NCBI GenBank assembly: GCA_012511915.1 | Contig: JAAZFB010000149.1 | Span: forward strand, 1 to 9,871 | Length of the DNA stretch: 9,871 nucleotides | Direction: 5' to 3' | Source of the DNA: Clostridiaceae bacterium | GTDB lineage: Bacteria; Bacillota; Clostridia; Monoglobales; Firm-18 | Shown here: positions 1-6,186 of the stretch, one piece after another | How positions within the stretch are numbered: the stretch's first letter is position 1 | Layout: every line of letters starts with the position of its first letter | The notes under the pieces: model-generated | What the model saw: the letters and a program-made list of their open reading frames with translations, nothing else | Databases searched by the model: none | Told to the model about the DNA's origin: nothing | Translations under genes and position numbers: made by a program

Positions 1-2
1 AT

Positions 3-956
3 ATTACATTTATTGATGTAGTCGGATTTAAAAGGAGCATAAGCATAAAAAATATATCAGCGGTGGCAAAAACTGTTATTGCATACATACAAAGCAAAAA
101 AATAATAAAAAAATTTGCCCCCGATATAGTAATTGGCACGGGTGGATATGTTTCCGGTCCTGTTGTTGCAGCAGCTGTAAGACAGAGAGTCCCTACGCTT
201 ATTCATGAGCAAAATGCCTTGCCGGGGCTTACCAGCAAGTTGCTTGGTAATATTGCAGATGTTGTATGTATAAGCTTTTTACAAAGCAAATATGCATTTA
301 AAAATGCCAAAAAGTTGATATTTACCGGTAATCCTCTGCGACCGGAGCTTTTTACAGTTAAAAAGGAAGAGGCAAGGCAGTTTCTTGGACTTGACTACAG
401 ACCGTTTATTGTTGCATTTGGCGGTAGTTTGGGCGCGAAGCGGCTTAATGAAGCATTGATTTCATTTATTGCAAATTCGAGTAACACGCACAATATCCAA
501 ATGTTATTTGCTACGGGAAAAGCGCAATATAAGGAAATAAGCGACGTAATTGAAAGTAAGGGAATTTTGGATAATAAAAATTCAAACATAAAAATTGTGC
601 CGTACATTAACAATATGGAATATGTGTTAAATGCCGCAGACCTTGTAATATCAAGGGCGGGTGCGGTGGCAGTAAGCGAAATAACTGCACTTGGCAAGCC
701 GGCAATACTTATACCTTCCCCCAATGTAACACATAATCATCAAGAACATAATGCGCGTGTTCTTGAACAGGCGGGTGCAGCTATTGTTATTACTGAAAAA
801 GAGTTGAGTGATGAACTGTTAAGTAAAACCATAAACAATTTAATTTTTGATAAAAAAAGTCTTGAGCAAATGGTCGAAAACTCCGCAAGCTTGGGTGCGA
901 TTGATGCGACACAAAAAATATATCAGGCAATATGCGAACTTATACTATTATCTTAG
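3..956 (+). CDS. murG: MurG, lipid II synthase (5' end outside window)
   Basis: This glycosyltransferase moves GlcNAc from UDP-GlcNAc onto lipid I to make lipid II at the inner face of the membrane, the last cytoplasmic step of peptidoglycan synthesis. The frame is open from base 3 with no start, so about 317 C-terminal residues are visible; the family is usually 355-370. The GTG at 63 is internal, because the codons before it already read like MurG (GFKRSISIKN). The N-terminal glycine-rich acceptor motif should lie just upstream. Visible hallmarks are IGTGGYVSGPV, the HEQN loop, the start of the second Rossmann domain (FGGSLGAKRLNE), and the UDP-GlcNAc site RAGAVAVSEITALGKPAILIP followed by HNHQEHNA. 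The gene ends in TAG and converges on rpmB. It probably belongs to a division/cell-wall cluster to the left. Identification is firm. Confidence 0.96.
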   Translation: MTFIDVVGFKRSISIKNISAVAKTVIAYIQSKKIIKKFAPDIVIGTGGYVSGPVVAAAVRQRVPTLIHEQNALPGLTSKLLGNIADVVCISFLQSKYAFKNAKKLIFTGNPLRPELFTVKKEEARQFLGLDYRPFIVAFGGSLGAKRLNEALISFIANSSNTHNIQMLFATGKAQYKEISDVIESKGILDNKNSNIKIVPYINNMEYVLNAADLVISRAGAVAVSEITALGKPAILIPSPNVTHNHQEHNARVLEQAGAAIVITEKELSDELLSKTINNLIFDKKSLEQMVENSASLGAIDATQKIYQAICELILLS

Positions 957-963
957 AGAAATG

Positions 964-992
964 AAAAAAAGGGACGATATCGCCCCTTTATT
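964..992. terminator. Shared bidirectional terminator between murG and rpmB
   Basis: The stem AAAGGG-a-CGAT / ATCG-c-CCCTTT is a near-perfect palindrome with one A/C mismatch. It has an A-run on its left and T-rich sequence on its right, so it can end transcription in both directions. It sits between two convergent genes: it starts 8 bases after the murG stop and abuts the rpmB stop. Confidence 0.75.
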
Positions 993-1277
993 CTAATTTT
1001 CAGCGGTTGTTTCCGCTTGTTCTACGTTTGCAACTGTTTCTATTTGCGGAATAACAATCTCAACTTCCGGTGCTTTAAGTAATCCGCTGCCATATCCTCT
1101 TTCCACTTTTCCTGAACGAAGACAACGGGTACAAACATAAATTCTCTTATGCTCCCCTTTTACTATAGCCCTTACTTTTCTTAAGTTAGGTTTCCACATT
1201 TTATTGCTTCGCCTATGTGAATGACTTACCTTTATTCCGAATGAAACACTCTTATTGCATATTTCGCACTTTGCCAA
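993..1277 (-). CDS. rpmB: 50S ribosomal protein L28, zinc-binding type, with long C-terminal tail
   Basis: L28 is a structural protein of the large ribosomal subunit. I chose the TTG start at 1277. It gives the canonical opening MAKCEICNK and lies 8 bases after a GGGAGG ribosome binding site. The GTG nine bases upstream overlaps that site and cannot be used normally. Zinc ligands are present as two CxxC pairs, C4/C7 and C49/C52, so this is the zinc-containing form. The core (VSHSHRRSNKMWKPNLRKVRA, in part) is typical. Most L28 proteins are about 62 residues. This one is 94, with an extra tail from about residue 61 that is acidic and low in complexity near the end (EQAETTAEN). The gene is monocistronic and convergent to murG. 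Confidence 0.96.
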   Translation of the reverse strand: MAKCEICNKSVSFGIKVSHSHRRSNKMWKPNLRKVRAIVKGEHKRIYVCTRCLRSGKVERGYGSGLLKAPEVEIVIPQIETVANVEQAETTAEN

Positions 1278-1317
1278 AACGCGCACCTCCCGTATCTAAA
1301 AGAAAACCAAAACCGTT

Positions 1318-1350
1318 ATATGTCGACCTGACATATCGCCGCATCGACAT
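1318..1350 (-). promoter_or_regulatory. rpmB leader with two mutually exclusive hairpins
   Basis: Upstream of the rpmB ribosome binding site, ATATGTC (1318-1324) and GACATAT (1330-1336) form a 7-bp inverted repeat with a 5-base loop. The overlapping ATGTCGA (1320-1326) pairs equally well with TCGACAT (1344-1350) across a 17-base loop. The two stems share bases 1320-1324, so the leader RNA can form only one at a time. A T-rich stretch (TTTTGGTTTTCTTTT) follows in the rpmB direction before the ribosome binding site. A role in feedback control of L28 is inference; the inverted repeat could instead be a DNA operator. Confidence 0.4.
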
Positions 1351-1390
1351 CAGTTTAATCAACCCAAAAAATTGTTATACTATTCCTCAT

Positions 1391-1420
1391 TTAAAACATT
1401 GACACACTTTTTTTGTCAAT
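1391..1420 (-). promoter_or_regulatory. Candidate rpmB promoter within an inverted repeat
   Basis: On the minus strand a consensus -35 hexamer TTGACA (plus-strand 1414-1419) is followed after 17-18 bases by TTTTAA/TTTAAA, a weak -10. The hexamer is one arm of a 7-bp inverted repeat, ATTGACA (1398-1404) and TGTCAAT (1414-1420), with a T-rich 9-base spacer. A better -10 (TATAAC) lies further downstream but has no well-spaced -35. The promoter assignment is tentative. Confidence 0.4.
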
Positions 1421-1460
1421 AGCGGCCGCAATCAGCGACCGTTACAAGGAGAATAGTATT

Positions 1461-1503
1461 TACTAATTCGCAATTAATGAAGTTTTTCTAACGCGAATTA
1501 GTA
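1461..1503. repeat. Perfect 11-bp inverted repeat in the rpmB/glycerate kinase spacer
   Basis: TACTAATTCGC (1461-1471) and GCGAATTAGTA (1493-1503) are exact reverse complements around a 21-base loop. No T-run follows on either strand, so this is not an ordinary terminator. It lies between the divergent rpmB and glycerate kinase genes. No open frame or known RNA family was recognised in this 440-base spacer (1278-1717) beyond the elements listed separately. Confidence 0.55.
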
Positions 1504-1577
1504 TTACAAATGCAACAGATAATATTCTAACAGAAATCTTTTGGTTTTGCAAGCGTTTTTATAAAAAAATTTATTAT

Positions 1578-1598
1578 GTAAAATACCAGTAAAATACC
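1578..1598 (+). repeat. Tandem 10-base repeat spaced one helical turn
   Basis: GTAAAATACC occurs twice, at 1578-1587 and 1589-1598, with an 11-base period. The second copy runs into a short palindrome ATACC-G-GGTAT (1594-1604). The array ends about 32 bases upstream of the -35 box of the glycerate kinase promoter. That is where an activator would bind, but no regulator is identified. Confidence 0.45.
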
Positions 1599-1630
1599 GG
1601 GTATGCATTTATAGCACAAATGCCAGTTAT

Positions 1631-1659
1631 TTGACTTGCAAAAACCGGTGTGATACAAT
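1631..1659 (+). promoter_or_regulatory. Promoter of the glycerate kinase gene
   Basis: TTGACT (1631-1636), a 17-base spacer, then TACAAT (1654-1659) fits a housekeeping sigma-70/sigma-A promoter well. It would start transcription near 1666, leaving a leader of about 50 bases before the GTG start. Confidence 0.75.
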
Positions 1660-1676
1660 AATACTAAATTCAGTCT

Positions 1677-1690
1677 AGTATTATAATACT
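1677..1690. promoter_or_regulatory. 14-bp perfect palindrome just after the transcription start (candidate operator)
   Basis: AGTATTATAATACT is an exact palindrome placed roughly 10-25 bases downstream of the predicted transcription start of the glycerate kinase gene, a typical repressor position. The regulator is unknown. AT-rich palindromes also arise by chance, so confidence is moderate. Confidence 0.4.
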
Positions 1691-1717
1691 TCGGTCGGGA
1701 ACAGACGGGAAATTGCC

Positions 1718-2872
1718 GTGAAAATTATGTTAATACCAGATTCGTTTAAAGGTACGATGGATTCTTCAGAGGTGATACAAAGGCTTGAAAAATCCGCTAA
1801 AAAATACTTCAACCCTTGTGAATTTGTAAAAATTCCGATAGCCGACGGTGGGGAAGGCACGGTGTCTTGTTTGTTAACCGCCTGTGGTGGAGATATAATA
1901 AAGAAAACAGTTACAGGGCCTGAACGGGAGCCGGTGGATGCCTCATATGGTATTATCCATTCTGATACTGCGGTGATTGAAATGGCGGCCGCGAGCGGTA
2001 TTACATTGTTGACAAAACCGAAAAATCCGCTGCATACAACTTCATATGGGACAGGTGAGCTGATACTGGATGCGCTGAATCGGGGATTCTCTAAAATTAT
2101 TATTGCCATTGGTGGTAGTGCCACAAACGATGGGGGCTTGGGTGCGTTGGCCGCACTCGGTGTTAAATTCTTCGATGATAGTAACCGTCCTATCACCTCA
2201 TTCACAGGCGCAGATCTGTCGTCAATACATGATTTTGATGCTTCTGCTCTGGGAGCATACCAAAATCGAGATATTTATATTATGTGCGATGTTTCCAACC
2301 CCCTAACCGGTGAGTTTGGGGCGACCTTCGTTTACGGTTCGCAAAAGGGAGCTGATGATGAAATGTTGCAAACCCTAGAAGAGGGTATGATACATTTTGC
2401 GAAAGTCGTCAAACAAAAGCTGGGTATTTCGCATGAAAACGATCCGGGCGCCGGTGCTGCGGGGGGACTTGGCTTTGCTCTGAAATCCTTTCTAAAAGCC
2501 AAAATGACCTCGGGCATAGAAATGTCATTAGATATTGTTGAATTTGATCAAAAAGCGGTTTCGTGTGATTTGATTGTAACCGGTGAAGGCAGTGTGAATG
2601 CTCAGTCGGTTTTCGGCAAAGTACCAATCGGTATCGCACGGCGGGCAAAAAGATTGAATATACCCGTGATTGCCATTGCAGGTAGTATTATGGATGGCGC
2701 TGAACAACTTTATGAGCACGGAATTGTGAGCATTTCGCCGGTAATTTGTCGTGCAATGGATATTGAACAGGCGCTGGCAAATTCCGGGGAGATGTTTGAT
2801 AAGGCGGCCGACAGGATGTTTAGACTTTTAAGTGTAGGAATACAGATGGGTTCGCCTAACACCGGCAAATAA
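1718..2872 (+). CDS. glxK: Glycerate 2-kinase (GarK/GlxK family)
   Basis: The enzyme phosphorylates D-glycerate with ATP, by family precedent to 2-phosphoglycerate, feeding glyoxylate, serine or sugar-acid breakdown into lower glycolysis. The 384-residue length is normal for the family. Motifs seen in order are PDSFKGT (residues 7-13), DGGEGT (43-48), GGSATNDGG (132-140), CDVSNPLTG (190-198), GAGAAGGLG (244-252) and TGEGS near the C-terminus. The GTG start at 1718 gives the family's usual opening (MKI..PDSFKG); the ATG at 1727 would remove it. The ribosome binding site is poor (GGGAA). It has its own promoter and no operon partner, and no clear hairpin terminator lies downstream before the tRNA promoter. 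Whether the cell uses it for glycerate from hydroxypyruvate or from tartronate semialdehyde cannot be told here. Confidence 0.94.
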   Translation: MKIMLIPDSFKGTMDSSEVIQRLEKSAKKYFNPCEFVKIPIADGGEGTVSCLLTACGGDIIKKTVTGPEREPVDASYGIIHSDTAVIEMAAASGITLLTKPKNPLHTTSYGTGELILDALNRGFSKIIIAIGGSATNDGGLGALAALGVKFFDDSNRPITSFTGADLSSIHDFDASALGAYQNRDIYIMCDVSNPLTGEFGATFVYGSQKGADDEMLQTLEEGMIHFAKVVKQKLGISHENDPGAGAAGGLGFALKSFLKAKMTSGIEMSLDIVEFDQKAVSCDLIVTGEGSVNAQSVFGKVPIGIARRAKRLNIPVIAIAGSIMDGAEQLYEHGIVSISPVICRAMDIEQALANSGEMFDKAADRMFRLLSVGIQMGSPNTGK

Positions 2873-2918
2873 TTCTAATAAATAATACCAATAATAATAC
2901 AAATAATGCGATTTTTTC

Positions 2919-2947
2919 TTGACAAGTATGTACCTAAATGCTATAAT
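2919..2947 (+). promoter_or_regulatory. Consensus promoter of the tRNA-Trp gene
   Basis: TTGACA (2919-2924), exactly 17 bases, then TATAAT (2942-2947): a perfect match to the housekeeping consensus, about 30 bases before the mature tRNA 5' end. This strength is typical of stable RNA genes. Confidence 0.93.
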
Positions 2948-2976
2948 CATCTTGCTTTATGGGTTGCCAAATAAAT

Positions 2977-3050
2977 AGGGGTGTAGTGAAGTGGTATCAC
3001 AGTGGTCTCCAAAACCACTGGTGGGGGTTCGATTCCCTCCACCCCTGCCA
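2977..3050 (+). tRNA. trnW: tRNA-Trp (anticodon CCA), CCA end encoded
   Basis: The sequence folds into a full cloverleaf. The acceptor stem is AGGGGTG/CACCCCT, the D stem GTG/CAC, the anticodon stem GTGGT/ACCAC with loop CTCCAAA, and the T stem GGGGG/CCCTC with loop TTCGATT. After T33 the anticodon is CCA, which reads UGG, so it inserts tryptophan. Discriminator G and the 3' CCA are encoded. The gene stands alone behind its own promoter. A serine-recombinase remnant begins directly at its 3' end. Confidence 0.96.
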
Positions 3051-3789
3051 GAAAACCTACAATGCTGACCACATCACAAAAAAGTGTGTGAAAAATAATG
3101 GAGCTCTACACAAGTACTATCTTGAAAATAGCCACGAGGCAATTATAGATAAAAATACATGGGAATGTGTTCAGTTAGAACTTGCAAGGCAGAGTAAATA
3201 TTGTAACGATCACCATATCAGCACCTATCATAGGAGTAATGAAGAAAACCCGCTGTCGGCAAGAATAATTTGTCCGATATGCGGGTCTACTTATATGTTA
3301 CTCAAATCCAATCGCAGAGGTGAAGAGAGTCGGCAATATTGGAGGTGCAGCAGTTTTATTGGTAAAAACGGCACACCCATCGAGGGCAGAACTTTCACTC
3401 CACCACCGATGGCACTTTGGAGCAAAGACTAGGACAGCCGTTATGCAAGGTATCGTGCAAAAAACAGAAAGGTACCACAGGAACGGCAGATGCTCTGCAC
3501 AGATATTGAAATTGATGCAGGCCTGCCAGAAAAATCATTTGTAAAAGCATGGAATTTGATATTTAGTCATCGGATGAGATATATTGCATGCTTTAAAAAT
3601 TCGACTGCGAAAACAGATGATCTGCTAATTAAGTATAGAGCCGATGAGTTTGTACAATTGTTGGAAACCATTGGTGCAATAAATAGCTTTGATTATGATT
3701 TTTCACTTAAAGTGCTTGACCATATTGAGGCTTGTGAGGATGGAAGGCTTTCAGTTGAGTTTTTCACAGGTACAAGGGTTACAATATAA
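3049..3789 (+). pseudogene. Large serine recombinase, C-terminal remnant with in-frame stop
   Basis: The frame reads as the second half of a large serine recombinase (resolvase/invertase type integrase). It begins QKTYNADHITKK, then YYLENSHEAIIDK (recombinase domain), a zinc-ribbon start CPICGS followed by YWRCSS, and ends with the typical C-terminal pattern FVKAWNLIF ... VLDHIEACEDGRLSVEF. The N-terminal catalytic resolvase domain, with its active serine, is missing. The homology starts at the tRNA 3' end; the Q codon even uses the last tRNA bases. A TAG at 3430-3432 interrupts the frame, but the family-like sequence continues in the same frame on both sides (PPPMALWSKD, then DSRYARYRAKNRK). 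The remnant cannot encode an active recombinase and marks a former integrative element. Confidence 0.88.
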
Positions 3790-3820
3790 AAAGTGAAAGC
3801 ACTCTCATAAAAGAATGCTT
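3786..3820 (-). terminator. Terminator of the ATPase/TOPRIM operon
   Basis: On the minus strand AAGCATTCT pairs with AGAGTGCTT across a 6-base loop (9 pairs including one U-G), followed by TCACTTTTTAT. It begins 7 bases after the stop of the TOPRIM-like gene, between that gene and the convergent recombinase remnant. Confidence 0.65.
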
Positions 3821-3826
3821 CGATCT

Positions 3827-4519
3827 TTAGTCTACTTTTAGTTCAGTAAAACACAGTCCCAAGTTGCTGTATCTTTTTAGTGAATTAGAGTTTTCTTTTA
3901 TATGAATCCATGATGCTTTGTAGTCAGTATTTACAGAAAAATCCGAGTTAGATATAAATGATAAGAAACCATTGATATCTGCTCGATATTTTTTTGCAAA
4001 CTGGAATGAATCATTTTCCTTCTCAGCATCTGAGCTGTTAAGTTTATCATAAAGGATATGGTCTAAGTTACAGGACATATAGTAAACACGGTAAGGTAAT
4101 CCCCAAATTTGGTTTGTTGAATAGAGTTTATTCAAATTCTCACTTTTCTGAGCATTCCTCTGTATGATACCTTCCTTGTTAGGTGTTCTAATATTGTCAA
4201 TCGTATACACGTGATCAGACAATGTCATATCCTCTATAACTAAATCGTTGGGAATATACGCTCCATCGGTATCAACTATATGAATTATTTCTTGAAAGTG
4301 AGAATTCACAAAATGACTGTCTTTAGCATATTGTTTTATAGTCGCACATACTTTGTTGATTATATTGCTTGGGGTATTACCGATAGCAGTGGTTACATCA
4401 AAGTACATTATATGAACATACACGGTACTAGTATTGTATAATTTAGATAAAATAACACCTAAAGCCTCTTCGTCAGAAGGACCTTCTACTATAACAAATA
4501 CAATTTTCTTACGAGCCAC
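3827..4519 (-). CDS. TOPRIM-like protein, second gene of a candidate defence pair
   Basis: I do not recognise a named family. The protein (230 residues) opens with the beta strand IVFVIVEG followed by PSDEEAL, and has IIHIVDTDGAY at about 78-88. Together these look like a TOPRIM fold: glutamate E12, then D83 and D85 as metal ligands. TOPRIM nucleases cut DNA or RNA, or nick it, in OLD, Gabija and PARIS-type systems. A C-terminal region with YYMSCNLDHILYDKL is probably family-specific. No signal peptide or membrane segment is seen. I chose the GTG at 4519, preceded by GGTGA, which makes an 11-base overlap with the ATPase gene. A start as far up as 4600 is possible but lies deep inside the ATPase gene. 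The overlap implies translational coupling and joint action. Alternatives are an RloB/AbiLii-like protein or a non-catalytic TOPRIM partner. Nuclease activity is inference. Confidence 0.7.
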   Translation of the reverse strand: MARKKIVFVIVEGPSDEEALGVILSKLYNTSTVYVHIMYFDVTTAIGNTPSNIINKVCATIKQYAKDSHFVNSHFQEIIHIVDTDGAYIPNDLVIEDMTLSDHVYTIDNIRTPNKEGIIQRNAQKSENLNKLYSTNQIWGLPYRVYYMSCNLDHILYDKLNSSDAEKENDSFQFAKKYRADINGFLSFISNSDFSVNTDYKASWIHIKENSNSLKRYSNLGLCFTELKVD

Positions 4520-5930
4520 TGAACTCACCCGCCTCTCTGAAAGCAAGTGAAATTTCATAGTTATTTGTTTGCTCATATACTTCTTCGTTTTGTTCTCCAA
4601 GCATAATGTCCCGATAATAAAAATCTCTCAAATTATGGTTCGTTTTAACGTTGTTTAGTCGTATATATCTATTTGTAGGGTTAGTTGTTGTAAAAGCAAT
4701 GAAACCTTTATCTAATGTCTCAAGAGGTCTAAGATTATGAGATGTAAAGACAAGCTGACCTTTTCCCTTTTCGGAAATTATCCTCAATAATTCTCCTAAT
4801 AAATACTCAAAGACGCCAGCATCTAATTCATCAATAGCAACTGTAATAGACGATTTGTTGTATATTACAATTAACAACTGGAGAATAGAAATAATCTTTT
4901 TTATCCCATCTGATTCATATCGAAGTGGGATTTCTTTATTGTTTTTGTGAGAGATGAGTTCAATTTTACAACCGACTTTTCCATTTTTTAATGTCTGTAC
5001 TCCTAATTCTTTAATACTAATTGTCAATCCGGGAACAAGCTGGTTAAGCACAATGTTCATGTTTTGAGTTAGCTTTTTAACAAGGTCGACGGCATCCTGT
5101 GGAATAGTTGCTGTGCCATCCAGTGGAATTGTCAGGTTGCCAACCGCACCCATATTCTTTTCTTCGTATTTAAAGGCAAGCGGTAGTGCGTTCATGCTAA
5201 TAAGACCAGAATTAGTCGTATTTATGACAAATAAATTGAAGTTCCCATAATGAACCAAGCTTTCAAACAGAAATAAGTGCCACTCGACTTTACAGTTGCT
5301 ACGCAACACACCCAATAGTTCCTTGGAAAAAATAAAAGATCTTGATGTTGCATATGCAAGCTTTTTAGCGACTAGGAGATCAGTTGTGACAGCCTTGTTT
5401 TTATTTGTCAATAGATCGTACTTTGTTTTAGGAACGAAAACATCCTCTGTCCGAGTATCGACTACTCTTTGTTTTCTGTTAGCATCATCTTTATCTTTCT
5501 CGTAAGAGTATGAATAGCTAAGAACTTCATTAAATATTATAACTTTGCATTTTTCAATATCAGAATCAGTAGTTTTTGTATTCTGAGAGGAGGAGTCTAC
5601 CTCTTTTTTAATGCTAAATTCATAGTTCACCGTATATGTGCTATTTTCTTTTGGATTATTAACTCGTAAAACAAATTTTAAATCTGAACTTTCAGCATCA
5701 ACATTAATGTAATCACCATATTTGAGAGGTATTGATTGACCACATAACGCAAGCTTTAACAAAGCTATAGCATTTACTAGAGCGGTTTTACCAGAACCGT
5801 TTTGCCCGTACAAGCCAACGACGCTGGCCTTATAATCTTTTCTGCTATTAAGCAGAGATATTTCGCCACTAACTACATTCTTAAAATTGTGAATAGATAT
5901 GTTTTCTATTCGTACAATTGATTCAATCAT
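4509..5930 (-). CDS. ABC/SMC-like AAA ATPase (AAA_15/AAA_21 or OLD-like), candidate defence sensor
   Basis: The 473-residue protein has the layout of a single-chain SMC/OLD-type ATPase. The N-terminus is IENISIHNFKNV, then Walker A GQNGSGKT (42-49). A long middle segment (about 80-320) is of unknown fold. The signature-like SDG lies at 340-342, Walker B VAIDELDAG with D367/E368, and the switch histidine is H398 in FTSHNL. Such ATPases dimerise around ATP, and in OLD, Gabija, PARIS, Septu and AbiL-type systems they sense phage or gate an effector. The next gene encodes a TOPRIM-like protein and overlaps it by 11 bases, so it probably controls that partner. The start ATG follows AGAGGTGA and a strong promoter. 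The region is by eye more AT-rich than the flanking core genes and lies beside an integrase remnant and a tRNA, as expected for acquired DNA. The ATPase class is firm; the defence role is inferred. Confidence 0.85.
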   Translation of the reverse strand: MIESIVRIENISIHNFKNVVSGEISLLNSRKDYKASVVGLYGQNGSGKTALVNAIALLKLALCGQSIPLKYGDYINVDAESSDLKFVLRVNNPKENSTYTVNYEFSIKKEVDSSSQNTKTTDSDIEKCKVIIFNEVLSYSYSYEKDKDDANRKQRVVDTRTEDVFVPKTKYDLLTNKNKAVTTDLLVAKKLAYATSRSFIFSKELLGVLRSNCKVEWHLFLFESLVHYGNFNLFVINTTNSGLISMNALPLAFKYEEKNMGAVGNLTIPLDGTATIPQDAVDLVKKLTQNMNIVLNQLVPGLTISIKELGVQTLKNGKVGCKIELISHKNNKEIPLRYESDGIKKIISILQLLIVIYNKSSITVAIDELDAGVFEYLLGELLRIISEKGKGQLVFTSHNLRPLETLDKGFIAFTTTNPTNRYIRLNNVKTNHNLRDFYYRDIMLGEQNEEVYEQTNNYEISLAFREAGEFSGS

Positions 5931-5962
5931 TTAAATCACCTCTAATATTAGTATGCTTAATT

Positions 5963-5991
5963 ATGATATCATATACGCATTAAATTGTCAA
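5963..5991 (-). promoter_or_regulatory. Strong promoter of the ATPase/TOPRIM operon with overlapping palindrome
   Basis: On the minus strand TTGACA (plus 5986-5991) is followed by 17 bases and TATCAT (plus 5963-5968), starting transcription about 25 bases before the ATPase ATG. The perfect 12-bp palindrome TATGATATCATA (5962-5973) covers the -10 box, so a bound repressor would block the polymerase. Which protein binds is unknown; autorepression by the operon is one option. Confidence 0.75.
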
Positions 5992-6014
5992 GCTAAATTT
6001 ATAAAAGGTATAAA
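5985..6014 (+). promoter_or_regulatory. Candidate divergent promoter facing away from the ATPase operon
   Basis: TTGTCA (5985-5990), 18 bases, then TATAAA (6009-6014) could start a plus-strand transcript near 6021. Its -35 overlaps the -35 of the ATPase promoter on the other strand, so the two would compete. The match is fair, not strong, and the region is AT-rich. Confidence 0.4.
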
Positions 6015-6020
6015 ATGTTT

Positions 6021-6186
6021 CGTTTTTGAATTTAGTTTGCATATTTCGACAAATTTATTCTGTGGGTGCATTTTGCACCCTGTGCCGGTGCAAGGTGGGT
6101 GCAAAATTAAATTGTATCAGCGACTAACTCACTACGCACAAAGGTAGTCAGTCAATGATACAAATTGACTGACTACCTTTTAATTT
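6021..6186 (+). ncRNA. Possible small structured RNA (candidate)
   Basis: Between the candidate plus-strand promoter and a strong hairpin terminator lies about 165 bases with no convincing reading frame but clear structure. It holds a 7-bp hairpin GGGTGCA/TGCACCC (6064-6080) and the 17-bp terminator stem. The upstream stretch 6112-6135 is partly complementary to 6144-6163, so it competes with that stem. It belongs to no RNA family I recognise. It may be a regulator or RNA partner of the neighbouring ATPase/TOPRIM pair, or simply leftover terminator DNA from a deleted gene. This is a hypothesis. Confidence 0.3.
6064..6080. repeat. Inverted repeat GGGTGCA-TTT-TGCACCC
   Basis: Two exact 7-base arms are separated by TTT. 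The right half contains the reverse complement of the 11-base motif GGGTGCAAAAT, found again twice downstream. It could be a protein binding site or a short RNA hairpin. Confidence 0.55.

Noticed and set aside
63..65. GTG as the start of murG
   Set aside because: The frame is open to the window edge and the upstream codons already read as MurG, so this GTG is internal.
1681..2205. Long open frame antisense to the glycerate kinase gene
   Set aside because: It mirrors a well-supported gene, lacks a ribosome binding site and reads as low-quality protein; it is a shadow.
5953..6147. 64-codon plus-strand frame between the ATPase promoter and the hairpin
   Set aside because: No ribosome binding site, it begins inside the ATPase promoter and it runs through palindromes; structured non-coding DNA explains it better.
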